A DNA stretch of 64,000 bases from Ruegeria arenilitoris (GCF_013032855.1 NZ_WQDA01000006.1:62001-126000), one strand, 5' to 3'. Counted from the first letter of the stretch, positions 43,145-52,230 are shown. The notes: generated by a model from the letters alone, not told the origin. A program made the numbers and translations.

Positions 43145-44527
43145 TCAAACGACCCGCAAGAACCCGGTCAGCCCGGTCTTCTGGTGTTCGATCACATGGC
43201 AGTGAAAGGCCCAGTCGCCCGGATTGTCTGCGACCAGCCCGATTTCGACGACCTCGTCTTTCAACAGCAGCATGGTGTCCGTCACCAGCGGCGGCAATTC
43301 TCGCAGGTTTGATCGCAACGGCACAAAGACCAGCCCGTGTAGATGGATCGGATGCAGGTTCGGAGATTCATTGCGCAGCCTCAAGAGATAGCTTTTGCCC
43401 AGTTCCAGCGTCGCCAGTGGCCCGACGTCCGCAGCAGCATCTCCGGGCCAGGGAACCCGGTTGATCGACCAGAAATTGTATCCAAGAGACCCGCAGAACC
43501 CATTGTCCGGCAGTTCACCTTCTGGCGTCCAGCCGAAGACGAATTCGTGCACCTGAGCTTTGCCGAGATCGGGCAGGGCGACCGGGTTCTTCGGCAAAGG
43601 CTTCAGTTCTCTCAGGTCCCGGTGCGCGGATTGCCCGACCGATCGCAGGCTGGCCATCGTCCTCAAGGGCTGACCGGGCAGTTTGGCCACAAGGTCGACC
43701 TGTGCCCCTTCGCCGTCTGGCATCGCAACGGCAAAATCCACACGCTGACCGGGGCCTACCAGCAAGGGATCACTTGCACTCGGCATCGGCAGTTCGGCGG
43801 GGACCGGGTGACCGTCCCACGCGATGATCTGCGCGTTTCCGCCTGTCAGGTGCAATTTGTAGATCCGGGTCGTGTCCGAATTGAGCAGTCGCAGTCGCAC
43901 GAGGCTGCCGGCGGAGTGGTCATAGATTGGGTGCTGGTGCCAGTTCGCGGTCTGCACATTGCCGAAAGTTCCGGCTCTGGCCGCGCCCCGCTGGGTGTAG
44001 GCGGGCAGAAATGCCCCCGTCTCGTCCAGGCGAAAGTCCCGCAGGTTGATCACTTGCTCGCTGTCGAACCCGACGTCTTCAGGCTCGGCGATGACCATCA
44101 CTCCGGTCAGGCCGTGCGCCATCTGCTCCATCGTCATGCAATGCGGGTGATACCAGTAGGTTCCGGCGTCTGGGGGTGTGAACTCGTAGGTGAAGCTTCC
44201 GTTCTGTCCCAGCGGCATCTGGGTCAGATAAGGCACGCCATCCATATCATTGCGGATGCGCATCCCGTGCCAGTGCATCGAGGTATAGTCGGACAAAGTG
44301 TTTTTGACCGTCAGTCTCATCGCTTCACCCTGACGTCCAAAAAGGACGGGCGGAGGAGCGTCGGGGCTCAGGCTGACCATTCCTTGCGTAGGCTGGTCCC
44401 GAAACATGTAGCTGGCGCTTTGAACCACCAGTGCCTGATCGGAGCTATTGGACGCGAATGCAAGTCCACCCAAGCCCGCGGCCCCCATTGCGGCGCCGCC
44501 CGATAAAAGAAACTCCCGTCGTTTCAT
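43145..44527 (-). CDS. Multicopper oxidase, Tat-exported
   Basis: 460 residues. MKRREFLLSGGAAMGAAGLG is a twin-arginine signal. Copper-binding motifs: HWHG (85-88), HPHC (127-130), HPIHLHG near 393-399 and HCHVIEH near 442-448. The position for the axial type-1 ligand holds Leu (HQKTGL), as in laccases with higher potential rather than the Met of CueO. Three cupredoxin domains, periplasmic. It could oxidise Cu(I), phenols or metals. It sits on the opposite strand between rnc and era, a place where neighbours are normally contiguous. Confidence 0.92.
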   Translation of the reverse strand: MKRREFLLSGGAAMGAAGLGGLAFASNSSDQALVVQSASYMFRDQPTQGMVSLSPDAPPPVLFGRQGEAMRLTVKNTLSDYTSMHWHGMRIRNDMDGVPYLTQMPLGQNGSFTYEFTPPDAGTYWYHPHCMTMEQMAHGLTGVMVIAEPEDVGFDSEQVINLRDFRLDETGAFLPAYTQRGAARAGTFGNVQTANWHQHPIYDHSAGSLVRLRLLNSDTTRIYKLHLTGGNAQIIAWDGHPVPAELPMPSASDPLLVGPGQRVDFAVAMPDGEGAQVDLVAKLPGQPLRTMASLRSVGQSAHRDLRELKPLPKNPVALPDLGKAQVHEFVFGWTPEGELPDNGFCGSLGYNFWSINRVPWPGDAAADVGPLATLELGKSYLLRLRNESPNLHPIHLHGLVFVPLRSNLRELPPLVTDTMLLLKDEVVEIGLVADNPGDWAFHCHVIEHQKTGLTGFLRVV

Positions 44528-44687
44528 GCCTGATCCTCAAGATGCGGGTCGCGGCCTGGCTGGGATCGGCTTGGCCTGTGCGCCTGTCCTGCCATTCCCG
44601 TACCGGTCCTGCAATGCGACAAATGCCTCTGGCCCGCTGTGCCTTTCTGCGATAGGGATGCGCACCTGAAAACAGGATCACCACACA

Positions 44688-45596
44688 ATGACGACACGCG
44701 CCGGATTCATCGCCCTGATCGGAGAGCCCAACGCAGGCAAATCCACCCTTCTGAACCGCATGGTCGGGGCCAAGGTCTCGATCGTGACGCACAAGGTGCA
44801 GACAACGCGTGCCCGGATCCGCGGCGTCGCCATGGAGGGTGATGCGCAACTGGTCTTCGTCGATACGCCGGGCCTGTTCAAACCCCGCCGCCGGCTTGAC
44901 CGCGCGATGGTCGCGGCGGCCTGGGGCGGCGCGGCCGATGCCGACATCATCGTGCTGATGGTTGAAGCGCATCGTGGTATCACCGAAGGCGTCGAGCGCA
45001 TCCTTGATGGCCTGTCCGAGATCGCGCAGGGCCGCAAGGTGGCGCTGGCGATCAACAAGATCGACCGGGTCGAAGCCCCCGCGCTGCTGTCTCTGACCCG
45101 CGACCTGAATGACCGCTTCCCCTTTGCCGAAACCTTCATGATCTCGGCCGAAAAGGGCCACGGCGTCGAGGACTTGCGTGCCTGGCTGGCACAGCATCTA
45201 CCCGAAGGCCCCTGGCTTTATCCCGAAGACCAGATCGCCGATCTGCCGCTGCGCATGATCGCGGCCGAGATCACGCGCGAAAAGCTGACCCTGCGCCTGC
45301 ATCAGGAACTGCCCTATCAGTTGACGGTCGAGACCGAGAACTGGGAGGAGCGCAAGGATGGTTCGGCCAAGATCGACCAGGTCATCTATGTCATGCGCGA
45401 CGGCCACAAGGGCATCGTGCTGGGCAAGCGCGGTGAGACAATCAAGGCCGTCAGCCAGGCCGCTCGGGCCGAGTTGGAGGAATTCCTTGATCGCAAGGTC
45501 CACCTTTTCCTGCAGGTGAAGGTCCGGCCCAACTGGCTGGAAGAGGCCGAGCGCTACTCGGAAATGGGGCTGGACTTCAAAGACGGCAACGCATGA
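44688..45596 (+). CDS. era: GTPase Era
   Basis: 302 residues. G1 GEPNAGKST near 10-18, G3 DTPGLF, G4 NKIDRV, and a C-terminal KH domain (KGIVLGKRGETIKAVSQAAR). Era binds the 3' end of 16S rRNA and checks 30S assembly. It overlaps the DUF1491 gene by 4 bp. The 160-bp gap upstream, divergent from the oxidase gene, must hold its promoter or follow read-through from rnc; I see no clear motif in it. Confidence 0.97.
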   Translation: MTTRAGFIALIGEPNAGKSTLLNRMVGAKVSIVTHKVQTTRARIRGVAMEGDAQLVFVDTPGLFKPRRRLDRAMVAAAWGGAADADIIVLMVEAHRGITEGVERILDGLSEIAQGRKVALAINKIDRVEAPALLSLTRDLNDRFPFAETFMISAEKGHGVEDLRAWLAQHLPEGPWLYPEDQIADLPLRMIAAEITREKLTLRLHQELPYQLTVETENWEERKDGSAKIDQVIYVMRDGHKGIVLGKRGETIKAVSQAARAELEEFLDRKVHLFLQVKVRPNWLEEAERYSEMGLDFKDGNA

Positions 45597-45922
45597 CCCG
45601 CCTGACTGCCGAGTTCTGGGTCCACGCCTACCTAGCCCGGCTGCGCCTGCACGAGATCCCCGCCTTTGTCGTATCCCATGGCGACGACACTGCCGGCGCG
45701 GTTCTGGTCAAGCTCAACACGCTCGACGGCAATGCCACCGCCTTTCAGCGCAGCTTCGACCTGCTCAGCGGCGCACGCAAATGGATCGAGCTCGCCACAG
45801 GTCCCGAAGCCGAGGTGGACGAGGCCATCGCCCGTCAGCGCAGCTTTGACCCCGATCTCTGGGTGATCGAGGTCGAAGACCGGCAAGGCCGGCATCTGTT
45901 GAACGAGGAAGGGCTGGACTAG
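45593..45922 (+). CDS. DUF1491 family protein
   Basis: 109 residues. AEFWVHAYLARLRLHEIPAFVV, GAVLVKLNTLDGNATAFQRSFD and an acidic C-terminal PDLWVIEVEDRQGRHLL match DUF1491, an alphaproteobacterial family commonly found between era and recO. Cytoplasmic, function unknown. Linked to era by an ATGA overlap. Confidence 0.88.
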   Translation: MTRLTAEFWVHAYLARLRLHEIPAFVVSHGDDTAGAVLVKLNTLDGNATAFQRSFDLLSGARKWIELATGPEAEVDEAIARQRSFDPDLWVIEVEDRQGRHLLNEEGLD

Positions 45923-45929
45923 GGCTGCC

Positions 45930-46577
45930 TTACCACAAAGGCGACAGCGCCAGCCAGACGCCCGCGAACATGGCGATCCCGCCCAGGTTCACCCAGATAT
46001 GCCAGATCGCATAGCGGTAGGGCAGCGTCTTGCGGGCGTAGAACGCGGTTCCGATCACATAGCAGCCGGACCCGGCCAGAATGCACCACAACGTTGCCAC
46101 TGGTACGCCCCGCAGGTCGGGCAAGGCCAGCAGCCCCAGCGCGCCCAACCCCAGGTAGGATGCCGTCGACCAGCGTGATTTCACCGTCTCGTTGGTGATC
46201 TTGTTCCAAACTGCCACCGCTGTCAGCGCCCAACACACCACCAGCAGGCCCAGGGTCCAGGGCGTGCCAGCCAGAACGAAGAACGGTGTGAAGGTGCCTG
46301 TTATGCTGGGGTAGATCGCCGCGTGATCAATGCGCCGCAGCAGTGTGCGCCGCTCGTGCAGCGGTAGAAAGTGATAGGCCCAGGACGCCAGGTTCGACGC
46401 CAGCGCACACAAGACGTAAACCACGACGGCGACCACCAGCGCGGCTTGCAGATGGGTTGCCGCCTTAGCCACCAGCAAGCCGCCCGCAATCAAGATCAAA
46501 GCCAGGCCCACTGCATGCACCGTCATGTCCGCGCGGCGGAAGGCGGGGTTGAAACTGGGAAAGGTCGCGTCGGTCAT
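45930..46577 (-). CDS. Hemolysin III family (HlyIII/PAQR-like) membrane protein
   Basis: 215 residues from ATG 46577. Seven hydrophobic helices; [29 protein letters not shown] and [18 protein letters not shown] carry the Ser/His/Asp and HxxxH residues of the PAQR/HlyIII metal site. Despite the name most members are not proven cytolysins. It is on the opposite strand between DUF1491 and recO, an interruption of the usual order. Confidence 0.88.
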   Translation of the reverse strand: MTDATFPSFNPAFRRADMTVHAVGLALILIAGGLLVAKAATHLQAALVVAVVVYVLCALASNLASWAYHFLPLHERRTLLRRIDHAAIYPSITGTFTPFFVLAGTPWTLGLLVVCWALTAVAVWNKITNETVKSRWSTASYLGLGALGLLALPDLRGVPVATLWCILAGSGCYVIGTAFYARKTLPYRYAIWHIWVNLGGIAMFAGVWLALSPLW

Positions 46578-46736
46578 GTCTGGTCTCGTGGCTGCCCGTT
46601 CTGGGTAATATCGCCCCGGGTCCAAGTCCACAATTCCGGCACGTCAGCCGGCGTCTTCCGATTGAATTTGCTTCTTTCCGCGCCGCGCCGTACCGTCGCG
46701 GTCCGACGCGATCTCAAGGCAACCCAAGGGCCCCGC

Positions 46737-47462
46737 ATGGACTGGCGCGACCATGGCATTCTTCTGACCGCCCGCCGCCACGGCGAAACCGCGGCCATCA
46801 TCGAGGTTTTCACCGAAACCCATGGCCGACATGCGGGCGTGGTGCGCGGGGGTGCCAGCCGCAAGATCGCGCCCATCCTGCAACCCGGCGCGCAGTTGGA
46901 CGTGCTGTGGCGGGCGCGGCTGCAGGAACATATCGGCACCTTCCAGGTCGAACCGCTGCGCTCGCGCGCGGCGGCGGCGTTTTCGGGGCGGCTGGCGCTG
47001 TCGGGGCTGAACGCGGTCGTGGCGCTGCTGTCCTTCTGCCTGCCTGAGCGCGAACCACACCCCGCAATCTATCGACAGACGGAACAGCTGATGGATCTGC
47101 TGGGCCAGGACGAGATCTGGCCGCTGGCTTACCTGCGCTGGGAACTGGCCCTGCTTGAAGAGCTGGGTTTTGGGCTGGACCTGACCCGCTGTGCCGTGAC
47201 CGGCACGACCGAGGGGCTGGCCTATGTCTCGCCCAAGACCGGCCGGGCGGTCAGCGCCGAAGGCGCCGGGGATTGGGCCGACCGCCTGCTGCCTCTGCCG
47301 CCGGTGCTGCGCGGGCAGGGGGCCGCCCCGGATGACGAGATCGCCGCCGGGCTGCGCACCACCGGCTATTTCCTGGCGCATCGCGTGGCGCCATCGCTGG
47401 GTCACACGCCGCTGCCCGAAGCCCGCGCCCGCTTTGTCGATCAGTTCACTCGGCGGCTTTGA
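46737..47462 (+). CDS. recO: DNA repair protein RecO
   Basis: 241 residues from ATG 46737 ([21 protein letters not shown]); a longer upstream frame overlaps the divergent gene and is not credible. The N-terminal OB fold is followed by the helical domain ([43 protein letters not shown]). Only one of the zinc-finger cysteines of some RecO proteins remains (RCAVTG). It loads RecA with RecR in RecF-pathway repair. It overlaps the convergent META-domain gene by 17 bp. Confidence 0.93.
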   Translation: MDWRDHGILLTARRHGETAAIIEVFTETHGRHAGVVRGGASRKIAPILQPGAQLDVLWRARLQEHIGTFQVEPLRSRAAAAFSGRLALSGLNAVVALLSFCLPEREPHPAIYRQTEQLMDLLGQDEIWPLAYLRWELALLEELGFGLDLTRCAVTGTTEGLAYVSPKTGRAVSAEGAGDWADRLLPLPPVLRGQGAAPDDEIAAGLRTTGYFLAHRVAPSLGHTPLPEARARFVDQFTRRL

Positions 47463-47838
47463 ACACCATCTCGTGCCCGTCCTCGTTGCGTAGGATCAGC
47501 ACGTCGCCCGACACCTCGGACTGCGTCATCGCCAGCAGCGCGGCGAAATAGAATCCTTCGGCCTCAAGCCCGGCGCAGGCGGCACGGGTGGCGGTCAGGT
47601 CGGTGATTTCGAACCAAGGATAGGGCGCATTCAATGTGCCCGAGTAGTTGTTGCAGGGCGCGTTGCCGGCAATCTTGCCGTCTTCGAGAAAGCGCAGCAG
47701 GGCGCTGGCCTCATAGGGCTGGCCGTTCACCTCCTGCAGCTCCCAGGTGCGGTCGGCCGCGCCGTAGGCGGCAACGCTTTCGTCGCGGTCGCATTGCAGC
47801 AGGGCAAGGGCGGGCAGGATCAGGCTCAGGCGCAGCAT
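47446..47838 (-). CDS. META/HslJ domain protein, exported
   Basis: 130 residues. A hydrophobic N-terminus ends in ALLQC; the Gln before Cys makes a poor lipobox, so a secreted rather than lipidated form is possible. The META fold pattern is clear: [35 protein letters not shown] (the conserved GCN-type turn) and [23 protein letters not shown] proteins in the envelope are linked to stress resistance in a few bacteria. Ends overlap recO. Confidence 0.82.
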   Translation of the reverse strand: MLRLSLILPALALLQCDRDESVAAYGAADRTWELQEVNGQPYEASALLRFLEDGKIAGNAPCNNYSGTLNAPYPWFEITDLTATRAACAGLEAEGFYFAALLAMTQSEVSGDVLILRNEDGHEMVFKAAE

Positions 47839-47863
47839 GAGGGCTTTCTATCCCGACTTGGCG

Positions 47864-48391
47864 TCATTGCGCCAGCAGTTCGGCGCGCACCTCCATCCGG
47901 GGGCGCCAGTTGTAGCGTGTGTCCTCGCGCACCGGGGCCCAGAACAGGTCACCCCCGTTGCGCCAGCCGTCCAGAACGATCGCGTCATAGGGCCCGTCGC
48001 CCTTGGCACTGATCGCGGCCGAATGGTGGATGATCCGGAACGGGGTCGGCGGCGAAGTGATCCAGTGCAGGTCCAGCGTGCGGAAGTTCTCTTGCCGCAG
48101 CCGCTTGAGCATGTCCTCGGCCCAGTCATTGCACAGCCCGCGCTCGCGAAAACCGTTGATGACCTTGGCGTTGTGGATGATCGCCGGATCGGTGACCCGG
48201 TACTCGGCCCTCAGCTGCAGCGCATAGTCATGGGCGATCTGCGCCGCACGGGCGGCTTCCTGCGGATCGACATCGGGGCCGAGGTTCTGAATGGCGCGGG
48301 TCAGACCGGCAACATCGCCCGAGGTCGTGCCGGACGGCGTGCTGCATCCTGCAAACAAGAGGCCAAGAACAAGGATCAGAAGGCGCGCCAT
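47864..48391 (-). CDS. Putative lipoprotein with transglutaminase-like Cys/His/Asp pattern
   Basis: 175 residues. MARLLILVLGLLFAGCS has a perfect lipobox. The mature domain contains GLCNDWAEDMLKRL, FRIIHHSAAIS and PYDAIVLDGWRNGG: a Cys at a helix start, then His, then Asp, in the order of a papain/transglutaminase-like triad. This is suggestive, not proof. It would act at the membrane surface in the periplasm, perhaps on peptidoglycan peptides or proteins. No family name recognised. Confidence 0.72.
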   Translation of the reverse strand: MARLLILVLGLLFAGCSTPSGTTSGDVAGLTRAIQNLGPDVDPQEAARAAQIAHDYALQLRAEYRVTDPAIIHNAKVINGFRERGLCNDWAEDMLKRLRQENFRTLDLHWITSPPTPFRIIHHSAAISAKGDGPYDAIVLDGWRNGGDLFWAPVREDTRYNWRPRMEVRAELLAQ

Positions 48392-48573
48392 GGTTTCTCC
48401 GCAAGGCTTGTTCGGGCATCTGCATTGCGGCAGCGCAGCATGATGCGGTTCGCAGGCTACTTAGCCGAAACCGGTGCCGGAACCCAAGGCATATTTTGTT
48501 CTCCGCCGGAGCGTACGGTCGAGATCAGGGATGTACAATCCGGAAGATCGGGGCCCGAGAACCTGTTTAATTT

Positions 48574-48607
48574 GTAAAAAAGAAAAGACCCGGCGCTGGG
48601 CCGGGTC
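48574..48607 (-). terminator. Strong terminator of methylsuccinyl-CoA dehydrogenase gene
   Basis: GACCCGGC (48587-48594) pairs with GCCGGGTC (48600-48607); read on the minus strand the stem is followed by TTTTCTTTTTT. It lies 30 bases after the stop of the gene at 48637. Clear rho-independent terminator. Confidence 0.9.
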
Positions 48608-48636
48608 AAGTTGGGGAAACCGCGACGGGCGGGCGT

Positions 48637-50328
48637 TCAGGCCAGCAGACGCCGCGCGATGACTTGCGCCTGGATCTCGGCGGCACCTTCAAAGATGTTC
48701 AGGATGCGGGCGTCGCACAGCACCCGGCTGATCTTGTATTCCAGTGCAAAGCCGTTGCCGCCGTGAATCTGCAACCCGTTGTCGGCCGCGGCCCAGGCGA
48801 CACGGGCGCCCAGCAGCTTGGCCATCCCGGCCTCCAGGTCGCAGCGGTGGCCGTTGTCCTTCTCCCAGGCGCTGAAATAGGTCAGTTGGCGCGCGATCAT
48901 GATCTCGACCGCCATCATCGCCAGCTTGCCGGACACGCGCGGGAAGTTGATCAGGGCCTTGCCGAATTGCTTGCGCTCCTGCGCGTATTGCATGGCGATG
49001 TCCAGCGCGCTTTGGGCAACACCGATGGCGCGGGCGGCGGTCTGGATACGCGCGGATTCGAAGGTTTCCATGAGCTGCTTGAAGCCCTTGCCCTCCTCGC
49101 CGCCCAGCAGGTTCTCGCCCTTGACGTGGAAGCCGTCGAAGGCCAGCTCGTATTCCTTCATGCCGCGATAGCCCAGCACCTCGATCTCGCCGCCGGTCAT
49201 GCCGGGGGTCGGGAAGGGGTTGTCGTCGGTGCCGGGTGTCTTTTCGGCCAGGAACATCGACAAGCCCCGGTGGTCGGTGGTTTCGGGATCGGTGCGCGCC
49301 AGCAACGTCATCACATGGGTGCGCGCGGCATGGGTGATCCAGGTCTTGTTGCCCGTGATCTTGTAGTCGCCATTCTCGTCCTTGACCGCGCGGGTGCGCA
49401 GGCTGCCCAGATCCGACCCGGTGTTGGGTTCGGTGAATACGGCCGTCGGCAAGATCTCGGCGCTGGCGATCTTGGGCAGCCATTGGGCCTTTTGGTCGTC
49501 GGTGCCGCCCGCGATGATCAACTCGGCCGCGATCTCGGACCGGGTGCCAAGGCTGCCGACGCCGATATACCCGCGCGACAGTTCTTCGGAGACGACGCAC
49601 ATCGACGCCTTGGACAGGCCGAACCCGCCATATTCCTCGGGGATGGTCAGGCCAAAGACCCCCATCTCGGCCAGTTCCTCGATGATTTCCATCGGGATCA
49701 GCTCGTCCTTGAGGTGCCATTCATGGGCGTTTGGCTCGACCCGATCCAGCGCATAGCGGCGGAACTGCTCGCGGATCATCTCAAGCTCTTCGTCCAGGCC
49801 CGAGGCGCCGAACATCGTGGCCCCAGACTGGTCTTGCATCAGCTGAACCAGACGGCTGCGCGCGGCTTGGCTGTTGGCCTGTGCCATCAGAGTCTGCACC
49901 TCGGCGCATTGGAAGCCCGACAGCGCATCCCAGCCCAGCCCCAGATCCTGCAGGCGCACGACCTCGCCCTGGTTCATCGGAATGCCGCCGGCGACCTGGT
50001 GCAGGTATTCGCCAAAGGCGATCTGGTGCAGCAGCTGCTCCATCTCGCCGAACTTGCCTTGTGCGTCCAGCGCCTCGGCCCATTTCTGCATCTGCTGCAG
50101 CGACTGGTTGTAGGTCGCCAGCCAGGCCAGCCCATGCGCGGCGGTCTGGTTCGCCTCGACCAAAGCGCCCGAGACGCGACCCTCGGCCGAGACCATCGCG
50201 CGCACCGCATCGCGCGCCCGGTCAAAGACGGACTGAACCGCCGGCAGCGCGGCCCCCGTCAGGGTCAGAAGATCAGGCAGAACCGGCTGAGAAGTCATGT
50301 TCGTCGTATCTTGTCCGTCATGGGCCAT
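48637..50328 (-). CDS. mcd: (2S)-methylsuccinyl-CoA dehydrogenase
   Basis: 563 residues, much longer than ordinary acyl-CoA dehydrogenases (about 380). An extra helical N-terminal region of about 165 residues (VFDRARDAVRAMVSAEGRVSG, AFGEYLHQVAGGIPMNQGE) precedes the dehydrogenase domain with VEPNAHEWHLKDELIP, LTIPEEYGGFGLSKASMCVV, FTEPNTGSDLGSLRTRA (flavin contact), QIHGGNGFALEYKISRVLCDAR and ILNIFEGAAEIQ. This layout is that of Mcd, which makes mesaconyl-CoA in the ethylmalonyl-CoA pathway for acetyl-CoA assimilation, passing electrons to ETF. It has its own terminator. The first ATG is used; MTSQPV at residue 11 is an alternative. Confidence 0.9.
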   Translation of the reverse strand: MAHDGQDTTNMTSQPVLPDLLTLTGAALPAVQSVFDRARDAVRAMVSAEGRVSGALVEANQTAAHGLAWLATYNQSLQQMQKWAEALDAQGKFGEMEQLLHQIAFGEYLHQVAGGIPMNQGEVVRLQDLGLGWDALSGFQCAEVQTLMAQANSQAARSRLVQLMQDQSGATMFGASGLDEELEMIREQFRRYALDRVEPNAHEWHLKDELIPMEIIEELAEMGVFGLTIPEEYGGFGLSKASMCVVSEELSRGYIGVGSLGTRSEIAAELIIAGGTDDQKAQWLPKIASAEILPTAVFTEPNTGSDLGSLRTRAVKDENGDYKITGNKTWITHAARTHVMTLLARTDPETTDHRGLSMFLAEKTPGTDDNPFPTPGMTGGEIEVLGYRGMKEYELAFDGFHVKGENLLGGEEGKGFKQLMETFESARIQTAARAIGVAQSALDIAMQYAQERKQFGKALINFPRVSGKLAMMAVEIMIARQLTYFSAWEKDNGHRCDLEAGMAKLLGARVAWAAADNGLQIHGGNGFALEYKISRVLCDARILNIFEGAAEIQAQVIARRLLA

Positions 50329-50365
50329 GAATCACGTCCTTTGCTGGGTCGTCTGGTCATATCAT

Positions 50366-50379
50366 GCTGCACGTGCAGC
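50366..50379. promoter_or_regulatory. Perfect 14-bp palindrome GCTGCACGTGCAGC upstream of mcd
   Basis: A gapless 14-bp palindrome 38 bases ahead of the mcd start, in the 144-bp gap shared with the divergent TauE/SafE gene. The rest of the gap is AT-rich. Its placement suits an operator overlapping the mcd promoter; the binding protein is unknown. Confidence 0.45.
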
Positions 50380-50472
50380 GCAACAAAAATACACAAATAG
50401 CGTCGAAAAAGTCCAAAAATTACGTAGCGAATTTTGCGATGCAGAAAAAATCTGCGGTGATATGTAGGGGAA

Positions 50473-51237
50473 ATGGATCTTTTTTCTTTGATGTCCCTGC
50501 CCGAACTCTGCCTTGCGTTCGCGGTCGCCTTTCTGGCCGGAGCGGTGAAAGGCATGGTCGGTTTCGCCATGCCGATGGTCCTGATTTCAGGGCTCAGCAT
50601 GATGCTGCCGCCCCAGCTTGCGCTGGCCGGGCTGATCCTGCCAACGGTTGTGACGAACGGGATCCAGGCCTTGAGAGAAGGACGCGCGGCAGCGATGTCT
50701 TCCATCCGGCAGTTCCGGGTCTTTCTTTCCGTCGGGCTGGTTTTTCTGTTGGGGAGCGCTCAGCTGATCAGCTTGGTTCCATCGCAGGCTTTCCTTCTGA
50801 TGATCGGAATTCCCGTCACGTTCTTTGCCACGATCCAACTGCTGGGCGTGAAACTGAGCCTGTCTGAACAATCGCCGAAGATCGAGGCCGCAGTCGGTGC
50901 GGTTACCGGGTTCATTGGCGGCATATCAGGCGTTTGGGGACCTCCGACCGTTGCCTATCTGACTGCGCTGAATACCCCCAAATCCGAACAATTGCGCATT
51001 CAGGGCGTCATCTATGGCTTGGGAGCCTTGGCTCTGGTCGTGGCGCATATTGGATCAGGCGTGTTGCGGGCTGAAACCGTGCCGTTCTCGGCCGCGCTGA
51101 CCCTTCCGGCTTTGGCCGGCATGTGGCTGGGATTGCGGATGCATGATCGGATTGATCAGGCCACGTTCCGCAAGGCGACTTTGTTGGTTCTAATGATCGC
51201 AGGCGCAAACTTGCTTCGCAGGGGGGTGTTCGGTTGA
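50473..51237 (+). CDS. TauE/SafE family (TSUP) membrane transporter
   Basis: 254 residues, about eight helices. FAVAFLAGAVKGMVGFAMPMVLI at the start of the first half and GAVTGFIGGISGVWGPPTVAYL at the start of the second are the paired Gly-rich motifs of the family, which exports sulphite, sulphoacetate or other organic anions. Divergent from mcd. The substrate is unknown. Confidence 0.88.
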   Translation: MDLFSLMSLPELCLAFAVAFLAGAVKGMVGFAMPMVLISGLSMMLPPQLALAGLILPTVVTNGIQALREGRAAAMSSIRQFRVFLSVGLVFLLGSAQLISLVPSQAFLLMIGIPVTFFATIQLLGVKLSLSEQSPKIEAAVGAVTGFIGGISGVWGPPTVAYLTALNTPKSEQLRIQGVIYGLGALALVVAHIGSGVLRAETVPFSAALTLPALAGMWLGLRMHDRIDQATFRKATLLVLMIAGANLLRRGVFG

Positions 51238-51241
51238 ACGC

Positions 51242-51784
51242 TCACCCCTTGTGCTCAAAATAGCGGAAGGCAAAAAACAGTCCGAACATCAGGAACAGCA
51301 GTCCCGACAGATCGCCGATCAAAAAGGCAAAATACTCGGCCGTCGCGCTGCCAAAAGCCAGGTTGGTCAGGCCGGACACCAGGATTGACGTGATGACCCC
51401 GACCGCCATGATGCAGGCCCAGCAGGGCGCGCGATCAGCGGCGGGAAACAGATCCCACCCCAGCCATTTCAACAAATAGAATACGGCCGGCGCCGTCGTG
51501 ACCGCAATGAAGATGGCCAGCAGGCGGCTTGTCAAAAAAACGTCCGAGCCACCGAGTGTCGCGAAAACCAGAAAGACACCGGGCAGCATGGCCAGTATCG
51601 CACGCCACCCCAAGAGCCACGCCGCAAGGACCCGCACGCCGTGCGGAAGAAACAACAGGCTGGCGCGGCTGGGGTACTCTGGAAAGAACACGTTCTGCAT
51701 GGGCATCAAAACCCAAAATGTCAGAAACGATGCGCCGATATAGGCCAAAGAAGCGTAAAACGTGTCAGAGGCCCACGATCGCAT
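51242..51784 (-). CDS. MASE1-like membrane protein without output domain
   Basis: 180 residues, five or six helices. FFPEYPSRASLLFLPHGVRVLAAWLLGWRAI resembles the start of MASE1-type sensor regions, normally fused to kinases or GGDEF domains; here only the membrane part exists. It may be a stand-alone sensor or transporter. It ends 5 bases from the convergent TSUP gene, and a small winged-helix gene follows upstream on the same strand. Confidence 0.6.
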   Translation of the reverse strand: MRSWASDTFYASLAYIGASFLTFWVLMPMQNVFFPEYPSRASLLFLPHGVRVLAAWLLGWRAILAMLPGVFLVFATLGGSDVFLTSRLLAIFIAVTTAPAVFYLLKWLGWDLFPAADRAPCWACIMAVGVITSILVSGLTNLAFGSATAEYFAFLIGDLSGLLFLMFGLFFAFRYFEHKG

Positions 51785-51816
51785 AACGTCATGCTTCTTT
51801 CAGGATTGCTCAGCGG

Positions 51817-52107
51817 TCAACGCGGGTCGTTGACGACATACCGTCCCCGGTTGGCGTTCCCGCTTTGGGACAAGTAGCCCTTCTGTACCAGCGACTTGAG
51901 GGCGCGGAAGAAGGTCGGGCGCGAAACGCTTTGCACCAAAGTGTGCTCGATCAGGCCATAGGTCCGGACTTCGCGCGAGTCTTTCGACAATTCTTCGGCC
52001 GCGTAATAAATGTCACGCTCTACCGGAGAAAGCTCTTCGAGCCCCAACGTGCGTTCCATGCTCTGCATCAACTTGCGCAGTTCCGCCAGTTTCGAGATCT
52101 CGGTCAT
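51817..52107 (-). CDS. Small winged-helix DNA-binding protein
   Basis: 96 residues from ATG 52107, chosen because AGGA lies 6 bases upstream; ATG 52113 and GTG 52134 are possible. An N-terminal helix (SKLAELRKLMQSMERTLGLEEL) is followed by a helix-turn-helix and wing (SVSRPTFFRALKSLVQKGYL, NANRGRYVVNDPR) of MarR-like topology. No ligand domain, so it may act as a simple repressor or accessory factor. 32 bases upstream of the membrane gene at 51242-51784 on the same strand. The candidate small RNA begins close upstream on the other strand. Confidence 0.72.
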   Translation of the reverse strand: MTEISKLAELRKLMQSMERTLGLEELSPVERDIYYAAEELSKDSREVRTYGLIEHTLVQSVSRPTFFRALKSLVQKGYLSQSGNANRGRYVVNDPR

Positions 52108-52196
52108 TTCCATTCCTGATTTTACCAGTGCCACCAGTTGATATCCGCTTGGTCAAATGACCCATGATAGTCGCCTATCACACGGCATATCTCATG

Positions 52197-52224
52197 TTGA
52201 CACTCATCCCCTTGATAATACACT
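52197..52224 (+). promoter_or_regulatory. Consensus-like sigma70 promoter in the gap before pckA
   Basis: TTGACA (52197-52202), a perfect -35 element, 16 bases, then TACACT (52219-52224). It points rightward although no protein gene follows on the plus strand before chvI at 54428; pckA faces it. This makes a small RNA transcript likely. Confidence 0.5.
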
Positions 52225-52230
52225 ACCGCC

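Noticed and set aside
48664-50400. A 578-codon open frame antisense to the methylsuccinyl-CoA dehydrogenase gene
   Set aside because: Same artefact; all family motifs lie on the minus strand.
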